Part shown: one piece after another, positions 25,008 to 34,291 of the stretch
Layout of the letters: each line of letters starts with the position of its first letter
How positions within the stretch are numbered: the stretch's first letter is position 1
Source of the DNA: Pseudodesulfovibrio sp. S3
Lineage (GTDB): Bacteria; Desulfobacterota; Desulfovibrionia; Desulfovibrionales; Desulfovibrionaceae
NCBI RefSeq assembly: GCF_004025585.1
Contig: NZ_QTZO01000008.1
Span: 1-64,000 of the forward strand
Reading direction: 5' to 3'
Length of the DNA stretch: 64,000 bases
Notes under the pieces: model-generated
The model's input: only the letters and a program-made list of their open reading frames with translations
Told to the model about the DNA's origin: nothing
Database searches by the model: none
Position numbers and translations under genes: made by a program

Positions 25008-26712
25008 ATGATGTGCTGAGCTTGTGGCGCTGCATCTTTCGGACGACTGTGGGTTGGCTGGTGCCGAGATATTCGGCCATTTCACGGGTGCTCTTGCATT
25101 CGTCCATGGCCTGGATGAGCATTTTTCGTTCAATCTTGGAGATTTCCTCGGCCAGGGTGCCGGTTCCCGAATCCGTATTGTCGTTGAAGTCGAAGAGGTC
25201 TTCCAAATACTGGTCGAGTACTTCTTCCTCGCAAATGACCACGGCCTTTTTGATGATGCCGATGAGCTCCCGGACGTTTCCGGGAAAGGGATATTTTTGC
25301 AGCAGCCTCATGCCGATCGGACCTATCCGTTTGCTGGTGCGGAAAGCGGCGTTGAACTGCTTGAGATAGTGATTGACCAGTTCGAAGACATCTTCCGGCC
25401 GTTTCTTGAGAGGGGGGATGTATACGGTGAAGGTGTTCAGGCGGTAGAGCAGGTCGCGGCGAAACGCCTGTTTCTTGACCTGGGCCGCCAGATCCCGGTT
25501 GGTGGCTGCCACGATGATACAGTCCATACGCCTGGGTTTGCTTGCCCCCAGGGGATAGTATTCGTGGTCATCCAGGCAATTGAGGAGTTTGGCCTGCATT
25601 TCCAAAGGGATTTCCCCCACCTCGTCCAGGAAAAACGTCCCGCCGGCGGCCAATTCGAACAGTCCTGATTTGCCCTGTTCGGAAGCACCGGTGAATGCGC
25701 CTTTTTCATAGCCGAACAATTCGGCCTCGAACAGGGTTTCAGGCAGGGTTGCGCAGTTGACCTGGATGAACGGCTTGCCGCGACGGGGGCTGCTGTCGTG
25801 GATGAATTTGGCCAGCAAGCCCTTGCCGGTGCCGGAGTCTCCCATGAGCAGGATTTCCGATGTCTCGAACTGAGCGAGTTTCTGGGCCGTTGCCATTGCT
25901 TTGCGCATGGCCGGACTTTCGGCCACCACATAGCCTTTTTTCAATTCCATGAGCGACATGCCCGTCAGTTCCGCCTCAGCCTTTTCCTTGGCCTTTCTCG
26001 TTTGGGCCAGGGTGGTGCGCATTTCGTTGAGGTCGGTTATGTCCCTTTCGTTCAGCACGATCAGACGAATCCTGCCTTTTTCATCGAAAGTCGGAGTGCC
26101 GGTGACGATGAGTTGTCGTCCTGTCTTGGTCACATGCTGAAGGATCGACACCCTGCGTTTCTTTTTGAGAACTTCCAAGGTGGCGGACCGGTCAATGATG
26201 CCGTCCCTGACCAGATCCTTCACATGCTTGCCCACGACATCCACGGCCGAAATGGAATTGAGGCTTTCTGAAGCGTTGTTGACGTTCAGCACCACTCCTT
26301 TGCCGTCCGTGAGCCAGATGCCATCGCTGGACGCATGGAAAACCGCTTCCATATATTCGGTCAATTTCTTGTAGGCGTCGGTTTGTTCGACCGGGGTCGT
26401 CCCTGTTTCAGTGTGGATGGAGAGAATATTGCCGACAGTTGTGCCATCGACTCGGATAGGGGTGACGGACACCCGGAAGGCACCGGCAGTCGCGTGTTCG
26501 AACTGCATTTCTCCGGTCCGCTCGATATCCATTCCCGGCACTACCCGAATCAGGTCCGTGCCATGCATTTTGCCTGGCTCGTAATCGAACGTCTTTTCCG
26601 CACTTGGAGTGGCGTACACGACAAGCCGTGAAGTATCCACAACAATGACTGGTACATCCAGATGGTTCAGTATCGAATGGAATGGGATGTCTACGGGAAG
26701 CTTTTCCTGCAT
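25006..26712 (-). CDS. PAS-containing sigma-54 activator, probable regulator of the polyamine operon
   Basis: 568-residue enhancer-binding protein. Two PAS-like domains (about 10-105 and 115-235) are followed by a short coiled linker and an AAA+ domain with Walker A GDSGTGKG (291-298) and an intact GAFTGA (338-343). The C-terminal HTH reads TREMAEYLGTSQPTVVRKM, similar to TyrR/PrdR-type sensors. There is no receiver domain, so it probably senses a ligand directly. The ATG at 26712 was chosen because AGGAG lies eight bases upstream; an ATG six codons earlier is possible. It is transcribed in the same direction as gabT, 394 bases ahead of it. Confidence 0.92.
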   Translation of the reverse strand: MQEKLPVDIPFHSILNHLDVPVIVVDTSRLVVYATPSAEKTFDYEPGKMHGTDLIRVVPGMDIERTGEMQFEHATAGAFRVSVTPIRVDGTTVGNILSIHTETGTTPVEQTDAYKKLTEYMEAVFHASSDGIWLTDGKGVVLNVNNASESLNSISAVDVVGKHVKDLVRDGIIDRSATLEVLKKKRRVSILQHVTKTGRQLIVTGTPTFDEKGRIRLIVLNERDITDLNEMRTTLAQTRKAKEKAEAELTGMSLMELKKGYVVAESPAMRKAMATAQKLAQFETSEILLMGDSGTGKGLLAKFIHDSSPRRGKPFIQVNCATLPETLFEAELFGYEKGAFTGASEQGKSGLFELAAGGTFFLDEVGEIPLEMQAKLLNCLDDHEYYPLGASKPRRMDCIIVAATNRDLAAQVKKQAFRRDLLYRLNTFTVYIPPLKKRPEDVFELVNHYLKQFNAAFRTSKRIGPIGMRLLQKYPFPGNVRELIGIIKKAVVICEEEVLDQYLEDLFDFNDNTDSGTGTLAEEISKIERKMLIQAMDECKSTREMAEYLGTSQPTVVRKMQRHKLSTS

Positions 26713-26966
26713 GCACTGAACTCCTGACAAGCTGCTGATTCAAAAGCGGATCATCATATCAATTATCCCATCCCCAAGGGGAAGTCATTAAAAAACAGGA
26801 TGTGGTATGGGGTTTCGATGTTAAGTGATTCAGATTCGAGTCTAAAACTGTACACAACATGAAGGCGAGCATTATGTTTTTTAAGGAATAGCCTGATGTG
26901 CAGAAAAATAATGGACTTGGTTTGGTGGATATGCTTTTTTTTGTGATTACATTTAAGGGAGACTGG

Positions 26967-27701
26967 GTGCGTTTACTATCAGTTATACTGGCATATTTGT
27001 TGTTGGTCTTACCTGGCGCTGCAATAGCCGATGGGTTCACGATGCAGGCCATTGTCTATCCTCCTCTGGTCTATTCCGAAGACGGCAGGCTTTACGGCGT
27101 GGCCACGGAAATGGTTGTGGAAATACAGAAATTGATCGGAGACGACAGCAAGTTGGTGGAAGCCCCATGGCTGCGGGCTTACGAGCAGACCCAGCGTGGG
27201 CCTAAGCAGGCCATGTTTGCCATTGTGCGAATTCCCGAGCGGGAAGCGTTGTTCAAATGGGTTGGCCCGATCTTCGGAGAAGGCGATTTTTTTTTCAAGC
27301 GCCAGGGCAGTCCCCTAAAGGTCGACTCACTGGATGATGTCCGGAAAGTGAAGCGAATCGGAGTGCGCAAGGACGGCTACACCCATCAGACCCTTGCATC
27401 CAATGGATTTACCAATCTCGATGTGGGGCCGACCTATGCATCGAGCTACAGGAAGCTGGTCGATGGCCGTATCGACCTCGTGCTAATGGGCGAGCGCACC
27501 TATTATTATATGGTGAAGAATGTGGGCCTTAATCCCGCAGATTTCGAGCGTACCAACGTCAAATACGGCGATTCCTCCGCATGGCTGGCATTTTCCTCTG
27601 ACGTCTCGGACGAAAGCATCGTCCAATGGCAGGAAGCCTTGGATACCCTCAAGGCAAACGGGACATACAAGGAAATACTGGACAGGAATTTCAAGCAGTA
27701 G
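26967..27701 (+). CDS. Family 3 solute-binding protein-like periplasmic protein
   Basis: 244 residues with a signal peptide (GTG start, then RLLSVILAYLLLVLPGAAIA). The mature domain resembles amino acid-binding (SBP_bac_3) proteins: VYPPLVYSEDGRLYGVATEM at the front and DTLKANGTYKEILDRNF at the end. The GTG at 26967 was preferred over the ATG at 26898 because AAGGGAG stands just upstream and the signal peptide starts there. There is no permease or ATPase beside it, so it may be an orphan sensor-type binding protein. A chemoreceptor follows downstream. Confidence 0.82.
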   Translation: MRLLSVILAYLLLVLPGAAIADGFTMQAIVYPPLVYSEDGRLYGVATEMVVEIQKLIGDDSKLVEAPWLRAYEQTQRGPKQAMFAIVRIPEREALFKWVGPIFGEGDFFFKRQGSPLKVDSLDDVRKVKRIGVRKDGYTHQTLASNGFTNLDVGPTYASSYRKLVDGRIDLVLMGERTYYYMVKNVGLNPADFERTNVKYGDSSAWLAFSSDVSDESIVQWQEALDTLKANGTYKEILDRNFKQ

Positions 27702-27727
27702 CCGGTCATCGAATTGACATAATAAAT

Positions 27728-27758
27728 CCCCGCCGAGAGATATCGACGGGGTTTTTTT
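27728..27758 (+). terminator. Terminator after the solute-binding protein gene
   Basis: CCCCGCCG / CGACGGGG stem with one mismatch and an 8-base loop, followed by seven T. Confidence 0.7.
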
Positions 27759-27927
27759 CTGGTCATAACCTGGTGAAGCCATACAAGTTGGGAAGATCCT
27801 TTTTTCCGGATACACTTTTTGTTTAATTATTGGCTCCATGTTTGGAATTCCATCGCAGGATTATAATAGCATATAATGGCCGCTCACAATTAGAGTATTC
27901 GAGGGAAACCAATCAAGGGAGTATGTC

Positions 27928-29994
27928 ATGGCTTTCAAGGATCTTTCATTACGTATTAAAATTGGTGGAAGCGTATGCTTGGTCGTTTCACTTATTCTTG
28001 TAGTGTATACTGCTATCGTTGTTTCGAAAACGGAAACGATATCCATTGATTCCGCCAAGGAAATTGCCGAAGAAATGGCGAACAGATATGGAAATCAGAT
28101 AAAGGGCGACATTGAAAAAGCTCTTGATGCCAGCGTCACTACCGCCGCCGTAATCGAGGGGATGGTCAAGGACCGCACACTTATTGACCGCACGATCATC
28201 GATGAAATCCAGAAACAGGTGCTGTTGTCGGACGAATCGTTTTATGGAATCCAGGCCTGTTTCGAACCCAACGCCCTGGATGGCAAGGACGCGGATTTCC
28301 ATGCCACCGGTGATCCCATGTGGGAGCACATGGGAGGTGCTTACGGAAATTACTGGTGGCACGAGAGCGGCGGGTTGAAAGTCGTTAACCTGACCAAGTA
28401 CGACTATGCGAACACCCGAATGTGGTACAAGGGCCCTCGTGACAGGAATGGTCCATTTCTGACCGAGCCATATTACACGGAAGTCGCCAAGACAAATATG
28501 TCCACCATCAGCGTTCCCGTTCGGGATGGCGGCAAGTTTATCGGCATCGTCGGCATTGACTTCGTTTTGAGCGCTTTCCAGAAAATGGTGGATGGCATCA
28601 AACCCATGGGTACAGGGTACGCATTCATTTCTTCCAACAAGGGATATTGTGTTGCGCACCCTGACGGTACCGTTGTCGGTAAAAGTATCACCGAAGCCTT
28701 TCCCGCCGAGTTGAAATCGAGCCTCATATCCTCCCTGGAGACCGGAAAGAAGTTCGAAGCGTTCATAAAATCTCCCCTTGATGACATAGAATATTTGTTC
28801 CTGCTTCAGCCTATTCTGATACGAGGTACAGATACTCCCTGGTCCATCGGTATAGCCATACCCAAAGCCAAGATTTATGAGGACGCTGATGCCTTCCTCT
28901 ATTTGAGTATCATTTTGACTGTCGCGGCCATTCTCCTGGTTGTTGTCGTTGTTTTCCTGCTCGTCAGGGCCATTACCAGTTCTCTTGTCAAGGCCGTTGA
29001 CTTCGCCAAGGAGATTGCTTCCGGCAATCTTATGGCTCGTCTTGATATCGACCAGAAAGACGAGATCGGTGTCATGGCTTCGACCCTTGCAGATATGGGG
29101 GGTAAACTCAGGAGCGTTGTGGGTGATGTCCGAAGTGTTACAGATAACGTTGCTTCCGGTTCCGACGAGCTGTCATCCACTTCAATGGCATTGTCCCAAG
29201 GTGCCACGGAACAGGCGGCCTCCATTGAGGAAGTCTCCTCCAGCATGGAAGAAATGGCTTCCAATATCAGTCAGAATGCAGAAAATGCCGCCCAGACTCA
29301 GATTCTGGCCGACGGAGCCGCCAAGCAGGCTGAGGATAGTGGAAAGGCTGTATCCGAAGCTGTTACCGCCATGCGTGAAATCGCCGACAAGATTAGTATC
29401 ATCGAGGAAATTGCCAGGCAGACCAACCTGCTCGCCCTGAACGCCGCCATTGAGGCCGCTCGTGCGGGCGAACATGGCAAGGGATTTGCTGTTGTTGCGG
29501 CGGAAGTCAGGAAACTGGCGGAACGGTCCGGGCTTGCGGCTGGCGAAATAAGCCTGCTGGCGACCGAGAGCGTGGATGTGGCGGACAGGGCCGGTGAACT
29601 GCTCGGCAAACTGGTCCCGGACATTCAGCGTACCGCGGAACTGGTCGAGGAGATCACCACCGCAAGTAATGAACAGAACAGCGGAGCTTCTCAGATCAAT
29701 TTGGCGATCCAACAGCTCGACAGCGTTGTCCAGCAAAACGCCGCAGCTTCCGAAGAGATGTCTTCAACTTCGAGTCAGTTGTCCAGTCAGGCAACGCAAC
29801 TCCAGGATACCGTATCCTTCTTCAATCTTGGAGATGCGGGGCACCGCAAGCAGGTGGTCGCCACCAGAAAACCAGCCAAGGCATTGGCTGCGTCCAAACC
29901 GACCTCCAAGCCGACCGCTAAACAGTCTTCGCCGAAACGCTCGGCAGGAATCGCGCTCGAGATGGACAAGGACGAAGAGTTTGAACGATTCTAG
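27928..29994 (+). CDS. Methyl-accepting chemotaxis protein with periplasmic Cache sensor
   Basis: 688 residues. The first membrane segment spans about 13-32. A large periplasmic dCache-type domain follows ([49 protein letters not shown]), then the second membrane segment (about 325-350), HAMP and the signalling domain. The conserved hairpin tip reads [42 protein letters not shown] in part (near 490-530). The tail is rich in Lys, Pro and Ser and ends EEFERF. AAGGGAG precedes the ATG. Ligand is not predictable; Cache domains often bind amino acids, amines or organic acids. Confidence 0.95.
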   Translation: MAFKDLSLRIKIGGSVCLVVSLILVVYTAIVVSKTETISIDSAKEIAEEMANRYGNQIKGDIEKALDASVTTAAVIEGMVKDRTLIDRTIIDEIQKQVLLSDESFYGIQACFEPNALDGKDADFHATGDPMWEHMGGAYGNYWWHESGGLKVVNLTKYDYANTRMWYKGPRDRNGPFLTEPYYTEVAKTNMSTISVPVRDGGKFIGIVGIDFVLSAFQKMVDGIKPMGTGYAFISSNKGYCVAHPDGTVVGKSITEAFPAELKSSLISSLETGKKFEAFIKSPLDDIEYLFLLQPILIRGTDTPWSIGIAIPKAKIYEDADAFLYLSIILTVAAILLVVVVVFLLVRAITSSLVKAVDFAKEIASGNLMARLDIDQKDEIGVMASTLADMGGKLRSVVGDVRSVTDNVASGSDELSSTSMALSQGATEQAASIEEVSSSMEEMASNISQNAENAAQTQILADGAAKQAEDSGKAVSEAVTAMREIADKISIIEEIARQTNLLALNAAIEAARAGEHGKGFAVVAAEVRKLAERSGLAAGEISLLATESVDVADRAGELLGKLVPDIQRTAELVEEITTASNEQNSGASQINLAIQQLDSVVQQNAAASEEMSSTSSQLSSQATQLQDTVSFFNLGDAGHRKQVVATRKPAKALAASKPTSKPTAKQSSPKRSAGIALEMDKDEEFERF

Positions 29995-30018
29995 TCTCAC
30001 ATAATAATCGATCGAGAG

Positions 30019-30048
30019 AGGCCTCTGCATTTTGCAGAGGCCTTTTTC
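30019..30048 (+). terminator. Terminator after the chemoreceptor gene
   Basis: Perfect 11-bp stem AGGCCTCTGCA / TGCAGAGGCCT, loop TTT, followed by a T-rich run. It also marks the likely left limit of the core genome before the island. Confidence 0.9.
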
Positions 30049-30344
30049 TTTGCCTGGGGGATGTGTGCGACCTCGGAGGATGAGGGCTTTTTTGTTTTGA
30101 ACAGGAGCGTTGATCGAGTGCCGTCTGCTCTGGTGGCGGACGGTGAGCTGTGGGGAAAACAAAATGTGGGCAGGCTAGAATTATGAGGATTTCCCCTCCC
30201 CATAATTTCAGGAGTTAGCGAGGTGTCTGCCTAATTCCGCATGAGAGGAAGAACTTAAAGTCCTATTTTCTGACCATGTCCTAAGATTTCCATGCATGCC
30301 TTACTAAGATTCTGAGTTCACTTGGTTGCCCCTGAGGGCAAAGA

Positions 30345-30590
30345 GTGTCAAGAAAAGTTATGAATAAAGAGGAAAGAATAAAGCATTTAGAGGCAGAGGT
30401 TGAACGTCTCCAGGGTGATTGTGCAGAAGCATATCAGGTCCTTGGTTGTCTGACGGAATGGGTCAAAGACGATGAACAAGGCGACCTTGATCTGGTTTTA
30501 GACAACCTGTGGGCTGCTCAGTGCGGTGAACCAAAGCCTCACGATGATATACTGCCTTGGCCAAAGGGCGTAATCACCATCAAGCCCTGA
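30345..30590 (+). CDS. Small coiled-coil protein, island-associated
   Basis: 81 residues, not recognised. The N-terminus is a short charged coiled coil (EERIKHLEAEVERLQGDCAE); the rest is acidic and soluble. Small proteins like this are common on prophages and integrative elements. The GTG at 30345 has GAGG seven bases upstream; the ATG at 30360 is the alternative. No conserved domain could be assigned. Confidence 0.55.
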   Translation: MSRKVMNKEERIKHLEAEVERLQGDCAEAYQVLGCLTEWVKDDEQGDLDLVLDNLWAAQCGEPKPHDDILPWPKGVITIKP

Positions 30591-30863
30591 GGGAGTTGAC
30601 AATGCCAAGCAGTGCTCCCGGGATTTCATTCGTTAACGGGTAGGGGAAAGGAATCAGTTCATGTTATTTGTTGTTTCAGGCGTTGATCCATCTCTTCCGG
30701 CATCGTGGTTACTGTTTACTCCTCTCATGGTGTTTTTTCGGAAATAGCCTTGCCGTAAGCCTTCTGTCCATTTTTCGCGTCGATTCTCCTGCAAATTGTA
30801 TCGCCTATACGCCTCTCAACTGCCAAGCCTACGTCGTTTTTAGCCTCAGGCGCGGCAATCCGT
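30591..30863. other. Intergenic stretch with no recognisable gene
   Basis: No convincing reading frame, repeat or hairpin was seen. It probably holds the scar where the 5' part of the downstream ATPase gene was lost. Confidence 0.5.
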
Positions 30864-31619
30864 ATGGCGTCCTTATTGCGTGAGCTAGGTTGCATGGCTA
30901 CCGGCGGCAGTTTCTCGGCCCGGAAGTTGTTTACAAATGATGAAGAGGCTCTGTTTACAATCATGCGTCCTATCGTCCTCAACGGTATCGATCAGGTTGC
31001 AGACCGTCATGATCTGGCTGATCGGAGTCTCCGAGTCACTCTGCCGGTGATAAAACCTGAAAACAGGCTGACGGAATTGGAGTTGTCGCTGGCAATCGAT
31101 GCAGCCGCTCCCAAAATACTAGGTGGTCTGTGTGATGGTGTCGTGTGCGCCCTGAAGAACAAGCATACCGTTCAGGTCGAAAATCCACCGAGGATGGCGG
31201 ACTTCACGCACTGGTGCGTCGCGGGTGAAGAAGTAATGCCATGGGAGCCTGGAGAGTTCCAGCAAGCCTATGGAAGCAATCAGGACGAGTCCATCGAACG
31301 CGCTTTGGACTCTGATCATGTCGCCAATGCGATCCACTCGTTGATGTCAAAGGCGGCCCAGTGGGAAGGTACTCCCTCGGCCCTTTTGCAGGCGCTTGAT
31401 GGAGTTGTGGATGAGCGTATCACCAGACTGAGGTTCTGGCCGCAAACCCCATCGGCTCTTGGTAAGCGGTTGACTCGCTGTCAGGCTTTCCTGAGAAAGT
31501 CAGGTATAAAAGTTGACCGACAGAAAGGAGGAGAGCGCCTCATCACAATAACCAATGAAAAAGCCGCCCCTGCTGCAAGTTCCAATGTGAGCATCAGCAA
31601 TGGTCAGTTCTTCGAATAA
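30864..31619 (+). pseudogene. 3' remnant of an element-encoded ATPase/primase-like protein
   Basis: 251 codons remain. The stretch MATGGSFSARKLFTNDEEAL, then RPIVLNGIDQVADRHDLADR and PKILGGLCDGVVCAL, matches from memory the C-terminal half of ATP-binding proteins found on integrative elements and prophages. These have a Walker-type ATPase domain upstream. Here the N-terminal half with the nucleotide-binding loop is missing, and the homologous part starts almost at the first Met. I infer a 5' deletion near 30885. It ends before a hairpin at 31629. Confidence 0.7.
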
Positions 31620-31628
31620 GCAAAATCA

Positions 31629-31662
31629 GGGCAGTCTGGGGATACTCCCAGACTGCCCGTTT
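31629..31662 (+). terminator. Strong hairpin after the ATPase remnant
   Basis: Perfect 12-bp stem GGGCAGTCTGGG / CCCAGACTGCCC with a 6-base loop, followed only by GTTT. It is a probable terminator with a short U-tract. Confidence 0.6.
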
Positions 31663-31739
31663 CGATGGCAGCTCGGGCGGTTGAGGCGGTTGATTTGCGG
31701 GGCTTTAAAAGCTGTCAAGCACAATCGGTCGACCGAAAC

Positions 31740-31802
31740 ATGTTTTTCACCGACATGAGAATGTTTTTCACCGACATGAGAATGCATTTAGCCGACAACG
31801 CC
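31740..31802. repeat. 21-bp tandem repeat, two exact copies plus one degenerate
   Basis: ATGTTTTTCACCGACATGAG plus A is repeated exactly at 31740-31760 and 31761-31781. A third, diverged unit (ATGCATTTAGCCGACAACGCC region) ends near 31802. It lies just upstream of the RHS gene start. Confidence 0.8.
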
Positions 31803-31892
31803 GTGTTTCGCTCATTTGGGCCGGAAAACCCGTGGTATGCTCTCCGCAAACAAAGACAGGGCCGTCAGCTCAGTGGCCCGAGGGAGATTCAT

Positions 31893-33200
31893 ATGAGCGT
31901 ATTTGAAATGAGGCTGAAGCACGACCGGAACGGTCGAATCGTGGAGAAAATCGAAACCGTGGCCGATCGACCCGTTGTTTGGAAGTATGCCTACGACAAG
32001 GCCGGGAGGCTCTTCGAGGCGCACCTGGACAACCGGCTCATCTGCCAGTGCTGGTACGACCGGGAAGGCCGCCGACAGCGGGATTACTTCCCTGCCACCG
32101 TGGGATCCGGCTATCGCGATTATCGCTATACTCTGGACAACCGGCTTATGAGCGCTGGCAACAACGGGTACACGCACGACGACAACGGGTTCCGTTCCAT
32201 CTGGTCGAACGGTGGCACGTACCACCTGTACGAGTACGCGCCGGACTACCGGCTGCTCAAGATGGAGGTGGAGAACCGGGGCCGCGTCTACGCCTACCGC
32301 CACGACGAGGACGGCAGGCGGGCCGCCAAGTATTTCAACGGCCAACTCGTCGAGGCCTACCGGTGGATCGACTTCGTCCGGCTCGGCGCGTTTCACGACG
32401 GGCGCATGGGCTACGAGTTCGGGTACGGGGCCGACGAGCGGCTGCCCTCGGCCATGCGGCGCGGGGACGGGGGCGTATTCACCCTGCACTATGACCAGGT
32501 CGGCTCCCTACGCGTGGTTGCCGACGCGGACGGCGACGTGATAAAGGAAGTCCTCTACGATCCCTTCGGTGGGATCATCGAGGACACCAATCCGGGCCTG
32601 CGCGTGCCCATCGGCTTTGCAGGCGGCCTGCATGACCGGGACCTGGGCTTTGTCCGCTTCGGTTGGCGGGACTACGACCCCTTCACCGGCAGGTGGACCG
32701 CGCCCGATCCCATCGGGGACAGGGGCGGCGACCCGGACTGGTATGGGTACTGCTTGGATGATCCGGTCAATGCCAACGATCCGAGAGGACTACTGCCGAT
32801 TCTCCTGCCCTTGGTGGCAGGCATGGCAGGCGCGACCGCCATCAGTGCCACCGGATCGTACCTGGCGGCCAAGGCTGCGGATTGGTTCGGCAAGAAGACC
32901 GACAAGGATTACGGCACGGACAAGCCCACGGCCACCGAGGGCGTCCATGATGCCATGGACAAGGTGATCGGGATCAATTCCGGCATTGTCGGCGCGGCAG
33001 GTGCGGCAAAGGCGGCTCCTGCGGCTGTGGCGGCTGCGATGCAGCATCCGGATAAGTTGGCGGCGGGCTCGAAAGCTGCGTCAGACTTTGCCTCCGGTGC
33101 TTTGGAGCCGGGACCGCCTCCTGCGTCTTGGCCTGGCTATTGGGGCAGCGGGACACGTAAAGCGTATGATGAGTATAACGATTGGAGAAAGAAGAAATAA
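31893..33200 (+). CDS. Orphan RHS/YD-repeat protein with variable C-terminal tail
   Basis: 435 residues. It is the C-terminal part of an RHS protein: several YD-type repeats (YAYDKAGRLFEAHLDNRL, YRHDEDGRRAAKY), then the RHS core end LVYDPFGG-like text, GLHDRDLGFVRFGWRDYDPFTGRW and DPIGDRGGDPDWYGYCLDDPVN with DPRGL. After DPRGL a unique tail of about 130 residues begins with a hydrophobic stretch. In RHS systems this tail is the toxin domain. The long N-terminal shell is absent, so this looks like an orphan or displaced toxin module. The ATG at 31893 has GGGAG six bases upstream. Confidence 0.85.
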   Translation: MSVFEMRLKHDRNGRIVEKIETVADRPVVWKYAYDKAGRLFEAHLDNRLICQCWYDREGRRQRDYFPATVGSGYRDYRYTLDNRLMSAGNNGYTHDDNGFRSIWSNGGTYHLYEYAPDYRLLKMEVENRGRVYAYRHDEDGRRAAKYFNGQLVEAYRWIDFVRLGAFHDGRMGYEFGYGADERLPSAMRRGDGGVFTLHYDQVGSLRVVADADGDVIKEVLYDPFGGIIEDTNPGLRVPIGFAGGLHDRDLGFVRFGWRDYDPFTGRWTAPDPIGDRGGDPDWYGYCLDDPVNANDPRGLLPILLPLVAGMAGATAISATGSYLAAKAADWFGKKTDKDYGTDKPTATEGVHDAMDKVIGINSGIVGAAGAAKAAPAAVAAAMQHPDKLAAGSKAASDFASGALEPGPPPASWPGYWGSGTRKAYDEYNDWRKKK

Positions 33201-33409
33201 TGCGAGTGAAAGTGTCTGAAATAGGTCTGGGGCTGACCCTAGTTGCAGCAGGAACGTTTGGATTACTGAATGGGACTATGCACCATTACGATGTCCCAAT
33301 TATGTATCCGAAGCTGTTCGCATGGATGCTAATTGGGGTAGGAATAGCCGTTCCCGTTTTGGCTTGGTTTTTACGCTCCCCCTCACGTAGCAATCCGAAA
33401 GATAAATAA
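33200..33409 (+). CDS. Small two-helix membrane protein, candidate RHS immunity protein
   Basis: 69 residues with two predicted membrane helices (GLGLTLVAAGTFGLLNG and FAWMLIGVGIAVPVLAWFL) and a basic tail. Its ATG overlaps the RHS stop codon by one base (TAATG), so the two are translationally coupled. Position directly after an RHS tail is where immunity genes normally lie. No family was recognised, and immunity function is inference. Confidence 0.65.
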   Translation: MRVKVSEIGLGLTLVAAGTFGLLNGTMHHYDVPIMYPKLFAWMLIGVGIAVPVLAWFLRSPSRSNPKDK

Positions 33410-33412
33410 AAA

Positions 33413-33436
33413 GGGGCTGTACCAGATAACTAGCCC
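33413..33436. repeat. Candidate terminal inverted repeat of an IS1595-family element
   Basis: GGGGCTGTACCAGATAACTA followed by GCCC resembles, from memory, the ends of IS1595-group elements. It lies just past the transposase stop codon. No matching copy is visible at the other side, so the element is incomplete. Confidence 0.5.
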
Positions 33437-34113
33437 ATATGCTTTTTAACCCACTGTTTCAGTTGCCTAAACTGTGTTCGTGGACTTGGTGTATTAAACC
33501 GCCACTCACATTCCTTCAAAAATAGAGGAAAGTTTTTGGTTGGGATACCATTAAATTTCTTCATGTGACGCTTGGCCTGGTTCCAAAAGTTCTCAATTCC
33601 ATTGATATGGTTCAGCTTGTCGGCAAACAGTTTTGAATGGTTAATCCTGAAATGTTTGAACTCCGAGACATCCAGCACATTGTAGCTGTATAGCGCGTCT
33701 GAATAAACAATGCTGTCCGGCCGAACTTTCTTTCGAATGATCGGCATCAAGGTTTTGCTCTTCGCGTTGGGAATTACCTGCGTGTATACCTTCCCGCCTC
33801 TTTTGAGGATTCCAAAAACAGGTACTTTGCCTGCGGCCCCACGACCTCGTTTACCTTTGCGCTTGCCGCCGAAGTAGCTTTCATCGACCTCGAATTCGCC
33901 AAAGTCCATTTCTTCATTGGACTCTTCTTCCGCTATAATTTCTCGGAGCCGATGAAAGTAAAAGGTGGCTGTTTTGAAGTTCACCCCAACCAGATCGGCC
34001 GCACAGCGGGCAGTGGTGGGCGTGTTGCGCAGCCGAATAAGGGGAGTGACAATAGGGCCAACAACAGTATCAAAAAGATACCATTTGTATTGCCGCCCAG
34101 TATTACCGAGCAA
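33430..34113 (-). CDS. IS1595-family (IS1016-like) transposase, probably 5'-truncated
   Basis: The central and C-terminal parts are typical: AADLVGVNFKTATFYFHRLREII, EVDESYFGGKRKGKRGRG, KVPVFGILKRGGKVYT, SIVYSDALYSYNVLDVSEF, HINGIENFWNQAKRH. This is the ISXO2/DDE-like domain with the first Asp in VDES. The first 35 or so residues do not match the family N-terminus I know, and the TTG start lies inside the T-run of the tRNA-Ala terminator. With no terminal repeat on that side, the 5' end was probably lost. It is likely inactive. Confidence 0.8.
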   Translation of the reverse strand: MLGNTGRQYKWYLFDTVVGPIVTPLIRLRNTPTTARCAADLVGVNFKTATFYFHRLREIIAEEESNEEMDFGEFEVDESYFGGKRKGKRGRGAAGKVPVFGILKRGGKVYTQVIPNAKSKTLMPIIRKKVRPDSIVYSDALYSYNVLDVSEFKHFRINHSKLFADKLNHINGIENFWNQAKRHMKKFNGIPTKNFPLFLKECEWRFNTPSPRTQFRQLKQWVKKHMG

Positions 34114-34146
34114 AAAAGGACTTTCGGATTGTCTCCGTAAGTCCTT
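34112..34146 (-). terminator. Terminator of the tRNA-Ala gene
   Basis: On the minus strand AAGGACTT pairs with AAGTCCTT, with an inner CGGA/TCCG stem, followed by a T-run. It lies nine bases after the encoded CCA end of the tRNA. Confidence 0.75.
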
Positions 34147-34154
34147 GTTTTATT

Positions 34155-34230
34155 TGGTGGAGACGAAGAGATTTGAACTCTCGACCCCTGCCTTGCGAAG
34201 GCAGTGCTCTCCCAGCTGAGCTACGTCCCC
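34155..34230 (-). tRNA. tRNA-Ala, anticodon CGC
   Basis: 76-base cloverleaf. The acceptor stem starts GGGGACG and pairs with CGTCTCC. The D arm is AGCTCAGCTGGGAGAGC, the anticodon stem-loop is CTGCC-TTCGCAA-GGCAG with anticodon CGC (reads GCG, Ala), and the T arm has GTTCAAATC. The CCA end is encoded. It borders the mosaic island. Confidence 0.95.
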
Positions 34231-34291
34231 ATTGGTGCTCGGTTGTTATCGCTTTTTGGGCGTGACCACAAGCACTTTGAGAAGGGGGTGA

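Larger units (their letters stand above)
30060..34154. mobile_element. Mosaic genomic island next to tRNA-Ala
   Basis: Between the chemoreceptor terminator and the tRNA-Ala gene lie a small coiled-coil ORF, a truncated element-type ATPase, an orphan RHS protein, a small membrane protein and a degraded IS1595-family transposase. None has a core function, and the surrounding genes do. I did not find an integrase or a repeated tRNA 3' end, so this is a remnant or recombination hot spot and not a complete element. Borders are approximate. Confidence 0.6.

Noticed and set aside
31740-31802. Possible CRISPR array
   Set aside because: Units are directly adjacent with no spacers, and no cas gene is in the window.
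33413-34146. Complete insertion sequence
   Set aside because: Only one candidate terminal repeat is present, and the transposase start lies in the tRNA terminator, so the element is truncated.
30060-34230. Attachment-site duplication of the tRNA-Ala 3' end
   Set aside because: No second copy of the tRNA 3' sequence was found at the left side of the island, and no integrase gene is present.
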